Source: Actinobacteria bacterium IMCC25003
GTDB taxonomy: Bacteria > Actinomycetota > Actinomycetes > Nanopelagicales > Nanopelagicaceae
NCBI GenBank assembly: GCA_002284855.1
Contig: CP015603.1
Coordinates: forward strand, 310,001 to 374,000
Direction: 5' to 3'
DNA length: 64,000 bases
Below, one piece after another: positions 33,986-41,567 of this stretch (the first letter of the stretch is position 1; each line of letters starts with the position of its first letter). A model generated the notes under the pieces. The model was not told where the DNA came from. It was given only the letters and a program-made list of their open reading frames with translations, and searched no databases. The position numbers and the translations under genes are program-made.

Positions 33986-35023
33986 ATGCTTCAGACTCTC
34001 TCAGGTGCTGATTTTGCACTCTTTATCTCGGTATTTCTTGCCTGCACTGTTGAAGCGGTTGAGGCGGTCACCATCGTTCTTGCCGCAGGCACTTCACGTA
34101 ACTGGAGATCAGCTTTCCAAGGCGTAATCTCAGCGCTCACACTTCTTGCAGCGCTCATTTTCACTCTTGGGCCAAGTATTGAGAAGCTACCTGAAAGCAT
34201 TCTCCAATTAGCAGTAGGTGGGTTACTTCTGATTTTCGGAATGCAATGGCTCCGTAAGGCCATCTTGCGTGCAAGCGGTTTCAATGCTTTGCATGATGAA
34301 GAGAAAATATTCCGCGAAGAAGTTCAAGCGGCAGAGAAAGTGGCGAGGGTTTCACATTTCGTCGTAAGCGATTGGTATGCCTTCATGCTTTCCTTTAAAG
34401 GCGTACTTCTCGAAGGCCTTGAAGTTGCCTTTATTGTCGTTACCTTCGGAGTGATCCAAAAGGGTTCTAATCCGCAGGCTTTCTCTCTGGCTCTTTGGGC
34501 CGCGCTAAGTTCAGTCGTTCTCGTGACCATCGCCGGATTTGTTATTCATAAACCGCTATCAAGAGTTCCAGAGAATTCAATGAAGTTTATTGTCGGAATT
34601 CTTCTCACCTCTTTTGGAATTTTCTGGGGAGCGGAAGGTGCTGGAGCCAATTGGCCACATCACGATTTGTCGCTGCTGGTCATCATTCCGTCTGTGGCTG
34701 CACTTTGTTTTCTTCTGATTGAAATTTTAAAGGCACGAAAAGTGAAGGGTTTCCGCGTTAGCGCACCAAGGTCACCGCTCATCTCTCCACCCAAGAAGAC
34801 AGCCTCTGGGATTATTCGATTCACTGGCGGCTTCATCTACTTTTGGTATGACTTCATCATTGGAGATGATTGGCGTGTAGCCGCGGCGATAGTTCTTGCT
34901 TTAACTGCAACCCACTCACTCGATTCGAATTCATGGTGGCTTCTTCCAGCCGCCGTTGCAGCAGTGCTGATATTTACTTTGCTCGAGGCAAGTGCTGCAA
35001 AGCCCAGTGATACATCGCAATAG
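33986..35023 (+). CDS. Multi-pass membrane protein, COG4280-like, with two E-x-x-E type motifs
   Basis: A 345-aa protein with about nine helices. Two acidic motifs sit in similar places of the two halves: TVEAVEAVTIVLAAG in helix 1 and LLEGLEVAFIVVTFG mid-protein. Such a duplicated arrangement recalls UPF0016/LysE-like cation exporters; my best family match is the uncharacterised COG4280 group. Function unknown; cation transport is inference. It starts directly after the TPR stop. Its last 50 coding bases are antisense to the end of the TrmH-type gene. Confidence 0.65.
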   Translation: MLQTLSGADFALFISVFLACTVEAVEAVTIVLAAGTSRNWRSAFQGVISALTLLAALIFTLGPSIEKLPESILQLAVGGLLLIFGMQWLRKAILRASGFNALHDEEKIFREEVQAAEKVARVSHFVVSDWYAFMLSFKGVLLEGLEVAFIVVTFGVIQKGSNPQAFSLALWAALSSVVLVTIAGFVIHKPLSRVPENSMKFIVGILLTSFGIFWGAEGAGANWPHHDLSLLVIIPSVAALCFLLIEILKARKVKGFRVSAPRSPLISPPKKTASGIIRFTGGFIYFWYDFIIGDDWRVAAAIVLALTATHSLDSNSWWLLPAAVAAVLIFTLLEASAAKPSDTSQ

Positions 35024-35624
35024 CACCAGCTGCTGAAGCATTCATGGATCTCGTTGATCCGTACTGTTCAATTGCATACAGAACTTGGCAGATTGCGATG
35101 CCTTCGTCAGACATTCCTGCGCCCTCTTGGCCAAAGAGAAGTACACATTTCTCAGGAAGTTCTGCACCTTCAAGATGTTTTGAACCAGGCACATTATCGA
35201 TACCGATGATGGGAGTTTCATTTTCTTTGCACCATTGTGCGAATTCGGCGATGGTTGGGTGATGCACTACGGTGAGATATCGATCGGTAACCATTGCACC
35301 GCGCTTGTTCCAGTCGCGTTTGCCGACGATATGTACATATGACGCGTTGAAAGCATTAGCTGTTCGTACGATTGAACCGATATTTAAATCATGCTGCCAA
35401 TTCTCAATCGCAATCTGCAAGTTATGGCGTTTGGTATTGAGGTCAGCGACTATCGCTTCAACGGTCCAATATCTGTAGTGATCCAACACATTTCGACGAT
35501 CTCCATTTTCGAGAAGTTCAGGATCATATTGAGGTCCTGTAGGCCACGGTTTTTCATGGGGGCCGACGCCGACTACTGGGAAAAATTCACCCGGTCCAAT
35601 GACTGCAGGCGTATTGATTTCCAT
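34974..35624 (-). CDS. TrmH/SpoU-family RNA methyltransferase
   Basis: A 216-aa SPOUT enzyme that 2'-O-methylates a ribose in tRNA or rRNA with S-adenosylmethionine. The knot motifs are NIGSIVRTANAFNA (motif 1), LLFGQEGAGMSDE (motif 2) and GSTRSMNASAAGAIAMYHW (motif 3). Motif 3 normally has SLNVSVAAGI; SMNASAAGAI is a mild variant. It lacks an extra N-terminal substrate-binding domain, and the specific target is unknown. TAGAGT is 6 bases before the ATG. The 3' end overlaps the neighbouring membrane-protein gene by 50 bases. Confidence 0.88.
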   Translation of the reverse strand: MEINTPAVIGPGEFFPVVGVGPHEKPWPTGPQYDPELLENGDRRNVLDHYRYWTVEAIVADLNTKRHNLQIAIENWQHDLNIGSIVRTANAFNASYVHIVGKRDWNKRGAMVTDRYLTVVHHPTIAEFAQWCKENETPIIGIDNVPGSKHLEGAELPEKCVLLFGQEGAGMSDEGIAICQVLYAIEQYGSTRSMNASAAGAIAMYHWALQHLPRAK

Positions 35625-35630
35625 GGATGC

Positions 35631-35636
35631 ACTCTA
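35631..35636 (-). promoter_or_regulatory. -10 of the TrmH-type gene
   Basis: TAGAGT on the minus strand, six bases (GCATCC) before ATG 35624; leaderless spacing. Confidence 0.5.
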
Positions 35637-35679
35637 AACTTAAGGAGCTGGCATTACCAAGAATTTCTAAGGAGTCACC

Positions 35680-36024
35680 ATGGAGATCGTTTATCACATC
35701 GCTTTTGGCATCCACCTGCTCTGCGTGGCTGCGATTCTCGTGCTCTTACTCTTGCAAGCTAATAAGAACCCGAAGAAGTTGAGCGCTGGCGTAGTTCATG
35801 CGTCTCTTACCGCCTTGATTGCTGCGGTCATTATGGTCGGACTTTGGGATCAGGCACATGATGAACCTGCCAACCACGCTAAGTTCGGCGTTAAAGGCCT
35901 CGTTATAGCTGTGATTCTGACACTCGGCTATAAGAATATTAAGAAGCCAGTATTAAAGAATTCAGTCTGGGCCACCATGCTTGGTTTAACGCTTCTTAAT
36001 GTTGTTATTGCATACACCTGGTAA
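35680..36024 (+). CDS. Small four-helix membrane protein
   Basis: A 114-aa protein with four hydrophobic segments (about residues 4-25, 38-57, 66-84 and 93-112). The loop WDQAHDEPANHAKFGVKG carries two His and several acidic residues. I do not recognise a named family. AAGGAG just upstream is a good Shine-Dalgarno for ATG 35680. It ends 8 bases before the PBP4 gene and probably shares its transcript. Confidence 0.65.
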   Translation: MEIVYHIAFGIHLLCVAAILVLLLLQANKNPKKLSAGVVHASLTALIAAVIMVGLWDQAHDEPANHAKFGVKGLVIAVILTLGYKNIKKPVLKNSVWATMLGLTLLNVVIAYTW

Positions 36025-36032
36025 TTAACGTA

Positions 36033-37232
36033 ATGAAAAAATTCGGGATAGTCGCATGCCTTATTTTTGCTATTCCGAACTTTGCGCCCGTTCAAGCAAG
36101 TGCTCTCGACCCCATAAACGTTGCCGCAACCTTTGAAAGACTTACTGCGTCATCTGCGCTCTCTAATCCTTCAGTAGTAGTCATAGATCCTCTAACTGGT
36201 TCAGTTGTTTATGAGAAAAGTGCTTACTCCCCACGAAAGCCAGCTTCAGTATTAAAGATTTATTCCGCCACTGCAGCTTTGACCTATATGCAACCCACTC
36301 AACGATTTACAACGTCTGCATGGGTCGGAGTCAACGAGAAGAGCCTTGTTATCCAAGGTTCACTCGACCCATGGATGAGTTTGAGCGATTCAGTAGCAAA
36401 GAAGATGGGGCGCACATCAATACCTCGCATTGAGTACAACTCACTTTCAGCACTTAAAGATGCGAATTCAGGCTCTATTCGAAACTCCACTATTTATTAC
36501 TCAGATTTATATTCACAAGATGTTGCAAATATCCGAGCTTTCTTTATAAAGCACGGAGTCAAGGCGATTATGAAAGAAGTAACGAGTGCTCAAGCAGAAG
36601 AATTGTCTAGCGAACCAATTCTTTCTTCTGATTCTCCTGAGTTACAAGAGATGTTGGCATTTGCGCTTACATGGAGCGATAACTTACTTACCGAACGCAT
36701 TGCTCGGCTTGCGTCGCGAGCAGCGGGCTACCCACTCAATGATGAAGGAGTGGCACAGACTTTCCATGAAGTCCTAGCTGGACTTGGTGTAGATAGCAAA
36801 GGTTTGGTAATTAAGGATGCAAGTGGACTCTCCAGAGACAACCGTGTAACGGCAACACAGGTTGGGCAATTGCTGTTGAAGATTCGTAACGATTCTCGTT
36901 TTGCACCTCTGATTGGCGGACTTCCAATTGGTGGAGTTACAGGAACGTTGCGCCATAGATTTATTGATACCGCGCCGCAGGCAATTGGTTTAGTCAGAGC
37001 AAAGACAGGAACACTGAATGGAACCGCCAACCTTGCGGGTTATGTTGAGGCGGGAGACCGCGAGTATGTATTTGTGATTATCGCTGATCAATTGAAGCGA
37101 ACTTCACGTGCGGAAAAATTTGCAAGAGCAACTGTCGACCGCATCTTAGGAAAGATTGCGGCGCCATTATTGCCGGTATTTCCTACCCAACCTGCTGAAG
37201 TTGTAATCGGAGAAGTAGTTACAACTTCTTAG
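36033..37232 (+). CDS. dacB: D-alanyl-D-alanine carboxypeptidase, PBP4/S13 family
   Basis: Low-molecular-weight penicillin-binding protein trimming or cleaving peptidoglycan cross-links outside the membrane. The 399-aa protein has a signal peptide (about 1-23), and the three active-site motifs are present: Ser72-x-x-Lys75 (ASVLK), Ser215-Asp-Asn217 (SDN) and Lys324-Thr-Gly326 (AKTGTL). Between SxxK and SDN lies the shortened insertion domain usual in actinobacterial members (E. coli PBP4 is nearer 480 residues). Its 3' end overlaps the next, opposite gene by 4 bases. Confidence 0.93.
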   Translation: MKKFGIVACLIFAIPNFAPVQASALDPINVAATFERLTASSALSNPSVVVIDPLTGSVVYEKSAYSPRKPASVLKIYSATAALTYMQPTQRFTTSAWVGVNEKSLVIQGSLDPWMSLSDSVAKKMGRTSIPRIEYNSLSALKDANSGSIRNSTIYYSDLYSQDVANIRAFFIKHGVKAIMKEVTSAQAEELSSEPILSSDSPELQEMLAFALTWSDNLLTERIARLASRAAGYPLNDEGVAQTFHEVLAGLGVDSKGLVIKDASGLSRDNRVTATQVGQLLLKIRNDSRFAPLIGGLPIGGVTGTLRHRFIDTAPQAIGLVRAKTGTLNGTANLAGYVEAGDREYVFVIIADQLKRTSRAEKFARATVDRILGKIAAPLLPVFPTQPAEVVIGEVVTTS

Positions 37233-37585
37233 TCGTCGTCGCGATCTTCATGATCGCGTTCTTTATGTTCACGTTCTCCACCTTCGCGACCATTATCATC
37301 GCCTCTTTGTGGTGCGCTAGTAACAGTTGGGACAGGAAGTGAATTCGATTGCGAAGTAGTTGCGCTTGGTGAAGACACAGATGCAGCAACAGATTGCGAT
37401 GCAGTCGGAGTCTCTGCAATCGCAGGCGCCCCATTATTGGCATTTGCGAAGAGAGATCCACCGAGGATCACTGCGCACGCAACTACAAGAGTGGCGATAG
37501 GTAACTTCTTATTGACCTTCTTAATCCCAGCGTATGAATCTCCGCCTTCAATAAGTTCAAACCAGTCGGGCTTCTTCGGTGTCAT
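37229..37585 (-). CDS. Single-span membrane protein with charged tail
   Basis: A 118-aa protein with a cytoplasmic start (MTPKKPDWFELIEGGD), one membrane helix at about 31-48 (ATLVVACAVILGGSLFA), a Ser/Thr/Pro-rich extracellular stretch, and a highly charged end rich in Asp, Glu, Arg and His (GEREHKERDHEDRDDD). No known domain. The tail could bind metal ions or wall polymer, which is inference only. The SD (GAAAGGA) before the ATG lies in one arm of an inverted repeat (37594-37612). It overlaps dacB by 4 bases, tail to tail. Confidence 0.7.
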   Translation of the reverse strand: MTPKKPDWFELIEGGDSYAGIKKVNKKLPIATLVVACAVILGGSLFANANNGAPAIAETPTASQSVAASVSSPSATTSQSNSLPVPTVTSAPQRGDDNGREGGEREHKERDHEDRDDD

Positions 37586-37593
37586 GGTGACTT

Positions 37594-37612
37594 CCTTTCG
37601 TTAAATGAAAGG
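37594..37612 (-). promoter_or_regulatory. Hairpin covering the ribosome-binding site
   Basis: CCTTTC (37612-37607 on the minus strand) can pair with GAAAGG (37599-37594) over a 7-base loop. The GAAAGGA is also the Shine-Dalgarno of the 118-aa gene, so folding would hide it. Confidence 0.4.
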
Positions 37613-37671
37613 TAAATCTCCTTCCTTAAAGGCATCTGAGAATCGACCCGTGCTTCGCTGTCAGTTATGGG

Positions 37672-37677
37672 TACCCT
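37672..37677 (+). promoter_or_regulatory. -10 of ctaB
   Basis: TACCCT, six bases (AAGCGC) before the GTG start at 37684; leaderless spacing and support for the GTG. Confidence 0.5.
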
Positions 37678-37683
37678 AAGCGC

Positions 37684-38553
37684 GTGTCAGCCACCCGCGC
37701 CTATGTAGATCTCATGAAGTTACGCGTGGTCGAGCTCCTGATAATCACCACCTTGCCAGCAATGGTCTTGGCTCAGAAAGGCCTGCCTTCCTTTACGTTG
37801 GTCGCGGCCACTCTCATTGGCGGCACTCTGGCGGCCGGAGCGTCCAATGCCTTCAATATGGTGATCGAATCTGAATCCGACAAATTGATGGCGCGCACTT
37901 CAAAGCGCCCACTCGTAACTGGAGTGATTAGCAGAACTCAAGCAACAGTATTTGCTTGGTTAATCACAATCCTTTCGCTCGCAATATTTCAGATCTTTAC
38001 AACGACGCTTGCAACTCTTCTTACTGCACTGGCGATCTTTTACTACGTTGTTATCTACACAATAATTCTCAAACCCAATACATCACAGAACATAGTCTGG
38101 GGTGGTGCAGCAGGTTGTATGCCTGTTCTCATCGGATGGGCTGCTGTTACCGGAACTCTGACATGGGTACCAGTCGCCTTCTTTATGGTGATCTTCTTCT
38201 GGACCCCACCGCATTTCTGGGCGTTAGCAATTAAATATAAAGATGATTACTCAGCTGCCGGAATTCCGATGCTTCCATCTGTCGCTAGCCAATCGATTGT
38301 TATCAGCCAGATGTGGTTCCACACGATTGCAATGGTCGTTTCATCTGCAGCAATGATTCAGTTGGCGCACCTGCCAGTATGGGTTCTCTGCGTAACAGTA
38401 TTTCTCGGTGCTGTCTTTACATTCCAGCTCTTTGCACTTAAAGAGAATTCAGATAATTACAACAAGGTTGCAGCAGGAATCTTTCATTGGTCGATTACGT
38501 ACTTGAGTCTGCTTTCAGTGCTGCTTGTTGTTGCTCAGCTATTAAGCGCCTGA
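37684..38553 (+). CDS. ctaB: Heme O synthase (protoheme IX farnesyltransferase)
   Basis: A 289-aa UbiA-superfamily membrane prenyltransferase that adds farnesyl to heme b, giving heme O for the terminal aa3-type oxidase. About nine helices. The first Asp-rich-like motif reads NMVIESESDKLMARTSKRPL (usually NxxxDxxxD...RT..RP), and the second region is FFWTPPHFWALAIKYKDDY. Starts with GTG. The 3' end overlaps metZ by 19 bases on the opposite strand. No other oxidase gene is in the window. Confidence 0.94.
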   Translation: MSATRAYVDLMKLRVVELLIITTLPAMVLAQKGLPSFTLVAATLIGGTLAAGASNAFNMVIESESDKLMARTSKRPLVTGVISRTQATVFAWLITILSLAIFQIFTTTLATLLTALAIFYYVVIYTIILKPNTSQNIVWGGAAGCMPVLIGWAAVTGTLTWVPVAFFMVIFFWTPPHFWALAIKYKDDYSAAGIPMLPSVASQSIVISQMWFHTIAMVVSSAAMIQLAHLPVWVLCVTVFLGAVFTFQLFALKENSDNYNKVAAGIFHWSITYLSLLSVLLVVAQLLSA

Positions 38554-39758
38554 GTTAAATCTTTAATCAAGTCGTCGATATGTTCGAGACCCACAGAAAG
38601 TCGTAGAACAGAGGGCGTGATTCCCATCTCTGCCTGAACTTCAGGGCTCAAGCGACGGTGCGTTGTGGAAGCCGGGTGAGTAATAAGAGATTTGCTATCA
38701 CCGAGATTGTTAGAGATATCAATGATTCGGAGTGAATCCATAAAGCGGAACGCGTCTTTCTGAGTACCTGCGAATTCGATTCCAATAGTGGTTCCGCCAG
38801 CCTTCATCTGCTTCTTGATGACTTCGTGGTCTGGGTGTGAAGGAAGACCTGGGTAACGAACACTCTTAATCTCTTTACGAGTCTCGAGGAATTCAGCGAT
38901 GGTCTGAGCATTTTCAGCCATGCGAGTAACGCGAAGGTCCATCGTTTCAAGAGACTTTACGAGAACCCACGCATTAAATGCACTGAGTGATGGACCAGTG
39001 TGGCGAGTAAAAGGAATTAACTTTTCGTAGATGTATTCAAAAGATCCAAGAAGAGCGCCGGCAAGAACACGACCTTGTCCATCGATATGTTTTGTCGCTG
39101 AGTACATAACAACATCGGCGCCAAGATCGAGCGGCTTCTGGAGAACCGGAGATGCCATAACGTTATCGACGATAACTGTGGCGCCGACTTTATGTGCTAA
39201 ATCTGAAACGAATCGAATATCAACAATTTCCAACAATGGATTACTTGGAGTTTCAATAAAGACTGCCTTAGCTGGCTTGGAGAGCGCCTTTTCCCAGGCC
39301 GCCTTGTCATTTGCTTTCACGAGTTCGTAGGTAACGCCCCACTTAGGCAAAATCTCAGTAATGACAACATGGCATGAGCTAAACATCGCAGCCGAAGCCA
39401 CGATGTGATCGCCGGCTTCAACGAGACAGGCGAGAGATGCAAACATCGCTGCCATTCCAGAACCAGTCGCTACACAATGTTCAGCGCCTTCAATTGCGGC
39501 CAAACGCTTTTCAAACATCGCAACTGTTGGGTTGTGGAATCGGCTGTAAAGGAAGTGATCGGTCTCGTCGGTAAATGAGTCAACCGCTTCTTGAGAATCA
39601 GCGTAAGTGAATCCGCTATTGAGATAGAGAGCTTCTGATGTCTCACCAAATCCAGAGCGAGCAAGACCTTCGCGCACTGCAGCAGTTTGTGGATTTACAT
39701 CCCAATCTGGTTCGCGGCGCTTTGGGTGCTCGTGATAGCCCCAGACCTCTTTACTCAT
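38535..39758 (-). CDS. metZ: O-succinylhomoserine sulfhydrylase (MetZ type)
   Basis: A 407-aa PLP enzyme of the Cys/Met metabolism family, probably making homocysteine directly from an activated homoserine and sulfide. PLP is bound by Lys223 in MYSATKHIDGQGRVLAGALL; the GQGR after KH is typical of MetZ rather than of MetB/MetC. The YSRFHNPT phosphate-binding block and GSGMAAMFA also match. Choice between succinyl- and acetyl-homoserine as substrate cannot be read from sequence. TAGGAT is 6 bases before the ATG. Confidence 0.88.
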   Translation of the reverse strand: MSKEVWGYHEHPKRREPDWDVNPQTAAVREGLARSGFGETSEALYLNSGFTYADSQEAVDSFTDETDHFLYSRFHNPTVAMFEKRLAAIEGAEHCVATGSGMAAMFASLACLVEAGDHIVASAAMFSSCHVVITEILPKWGVTYELVKANDKAAWEKALSKPAKAVFIETPSNPLLEIVDIRFVSDLAHKVGATVIVDNVMASPVLQKPLDLGADVVMYSATKHIDGQGRVLAGALLGSFEYIYEKLIPFTRHTGPSLSAFNAWVLVKSLETMDLRVTRMAENAQTIAEFLETRKEIKSVRYPGLPSHPDHEVIKKQMKAGGTTIGIEFAGTQKDAFRFMDSLRIIDISNNLGDSKSLITHPASTTHRRLSPEVQAEMGITPSVLRLSVGLEHIDDLIKDLTQALNS

Positions 39759-39764
39759 AAGAGC

Positions 39765-39770
39765 ATCCTA
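39765..39770 (-). promoter_or_regulatory. -10 of metZ
   Basis: TAGGAT on the minus strand, six bases (GCTCTT) before ATG 39758; leaderless spacing. Confidence 0.5.
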
Positions 39771-39804
39771 AGACCATTTTCAGAAAGGCCTAAGTTTTGC
39801 CCGC

Positions 39805-39810
39805 TATATT
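39805..39810 (+). promoter_or_regulatory. -10 of the ABC transporter operon
   Basis: TATATT, six bases (GCCCAT) before ATG 39817; leaderless spacing. Confidence 0.55.
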
Positions 39811-39816
39811 GCCCAT

Positions 39817-40725
39817 ATGACCTCATTAGCGATATCCGTAAAGGATCTCAGCAAGAAATACGACTCAGGTTTCGCAGTTTCACATGCGAATTTTGAAGTG
39901 CCCCTCGGAACAATCTGCGGTTTTGTTGGCCCTAACGGTGCAGGCAAGACAACAACAATTCGCATGCTCCTAGGGTTAATCACTCCCACTGGTGGCACTG
40001 CTGAAGTACTTGGTGAATCCATCACTCATCCTGAAAAGTATCTTTCACGTGTTGGCGCAATGATTGAGGGACCTGCTTTTTATCCAGCACTTACGGGCGA
40101 AGAGAACCTCAAAGTATTAGCAACACTTGGTGGCTATCCCATCGAACGCGTCGGCGAATTAATTAAGACTGTCGGACTCGAAGGCCGTGGAAATTCAAAG
40201 TACAAGACTTATTCACTTGGAATGAAACAACGACTTGGGATCGCAGCAGCGCTCCTTCCCGAACCAAAAGTTCTCGTGCTCGACGAACCGACCAATGGTT
40301 TGGATCCAGAAGGAATTCAAGAAGTCCGTGATCTACTTAAGAAACTTGCCAGCGAAGGCACCACGGTATTTGTCTCTTCCCACTTACTCTCTGAACTAGA
40401 AATCATCAGTGAATACATCGTGATGTTGCGAAAAGGCGAAGTTGTCTTTGCCGGGCCAATCCAAGATCTCTTCTTGATGCAACAACCATTTATTTTGGTG
40501 AAGACAGCTGCAGCTAGTGATCTTCAGAAGATCATTGAATTGGCGGAAGCTGATGGACATAAGGCAACTATCCGTTCAGAAGTCGCCCACATCGAAGGCC
40601 CAGCTGAGTGGGCCGGAACTCTCAACCGCAAAGCATTTGAAGCAGGAATTTTGATCACTCAACTTTCACCTCAGATGCCAAACCTGGAAGAGACATTCTT
40701 CGAGATGACAGGGGAGAAGAAATGA
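39817..40725 (+). CDS. ABC transporter ATP-binding protein
   Basis: A 302-aa ATPase subunit: Walker A GPNGAGKT (residues 38-45), signature region YSLGMKQRLGIA near 132, Walker B VLVLDEPTNGLDP near 150, and the switch His in SSHLL. The C-terminal ~90 residues form the extra domain common in drug/antibiotic-type exporters of the CcmA/DrrA group. The partner permease overlaps it by 4 bases. Exported substrate unknown; bacitracin- or lantibiotic-resistance systems have this layout, but no bacteriocin genes are nearby. Confidence 0.92.
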   Translation: MTSLAISVKDLSKKYDSGFAVSHANFEVPLGTICGFVGPNGAGKTTTIRMLLGLITPTGGTAEVLGESITHPEKYLSRVGAMIEGPAFYPALTGEENLKVLATLGGYPIERVGELIKTVGLEGRGNSKYKTYSLGMKQRLGIAAALLPEPKVLVLDEPTNGLDPEGIQEVRDLLKKLASEGTTVFVSSHLLSELEIISEYIVMLRKGEVVFAGPIQDLFLMQQPFILVKTAAASDLQKIIELAEADGHKATIRSEVAHIEGPAEWAGTLNRKAFEAGILITQLSPQMPNLEETFFEMTGEKK

Positions 40726-41513
40726 TTCGCATTGTTCTGGCAGAGTGGCGAAAGTTGCGTCGCCCAACGCTCTTCTTGGGCACAATCGGAGCAGCACTCT
40801 TCTTCACAGGACTCACATCCACTTTTCTATATTTGATGATCGACTCTGAGCAAGGAAACTCTGATCGCGGTCGACAGGTAAGTCGTGAAGTTCTCCAGCT
40901 TGCAGGTGGTTCTGTCTATGGATTCGCATCAGTTGGTGGGTTGCTCGGAATCATTGCGCTCTGCGTCTTTGCGGCCCAGACTGCACAGGAATACACCTAT
41001 GGCACCTTACGTAACCTGTTAGTTCGCCAACCCGGTCGTATCCGAATCCTTATTGGCAAGCTCATCGCCATGAAATTTTTTGCGCTAATTATGATTACTA
41101 TCTCAGCTGCAGTAAGTATTGGAATCTCTTATTTCTTATCGGATAGAGCCAAAGTTGCTACAGATCTCTGGTTTACATCAGATGGTTTCCATGAAATTGG
41201 TAAGACATTTCTCAATGTCACAATCTCTGTTATTTACTTCGGAATTGTTGGCATGGTTCTTGGACTTCTGCTCCGTTCACCTATCTCTGCAATCTCGATT
41301 GGCGTGCTCTGGATACTCATTATCGAAAATCTCTTAGGCGCTGTGAAGCCCGTCTTCCTCGATTGGATGCCTGGTAGCCAGCTCACAACGATTGCTCAAG
41401 GCGGTAGCCCAGATATTTCATATACGCATGCGCTAACTCTGGGAACTTCCTATGTATTAGTCGGTGCAATCGTTGCGACCGTCCTCTTCACTCGAAGAGA
41501 TGTGGCTAACTAG
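40722..41513 (+). CDS. ABC-2-type transporter permease
   Basis: A 263-aa protein with six hydrophobic segments, beginning MIRIVLAEWRKLRRPTLFL, the typical start of ABC-2 permeases with a cytoplasmic coupling helix. The long first external loop (about 40-65) and the AAQTAQEYTYGTLRNLLVRQPGR block after helix 2 are characteristic. It is the partner of the upstream ATPase gene and coupled to it by an ATGA overlap. A 54-bp gap with a new -10 separates it from the NlpC/P60 gene. Confidence 0.87.
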   Translation: MIRIVLAEWRKLRRPTLFLGTIGAALFFTGLTSTFLYLMIDSEQGNSDRGRQVSREVLQLAGGSVYGFASVGGLLGIIALCVFAAQTAQEYTYGTLRNLLVRQPGRIRILIGKLIAMKFFALIMITISAAVSIGISYFLSDRAKVATDLWFTSDGFHEIGKTFLNVTISVIYFGIVGMVLGLLLRSPISAISIGVLWILIIENLLGAVKPVFLDWMPGSQLTTIAQGGSPDISYTHALTLGTSYVLVGAIVATVLFTRRDVAN

Positions 41514-41555
41514 CGACACTTAGGCGATACCCGCCGAATACATACTGCGCTCAAT

Positions 41556-41561
41556 TATTCT
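41556..41561 (+). promoter_or_regulatory. -10 of the NlpC/P60 gene
   Basis: TATTCT, six bases (TTAACA) before ATG 41568; leaderless spacing. Confidence 0.5.
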
Positions 41562-41567
41562 TTAACA

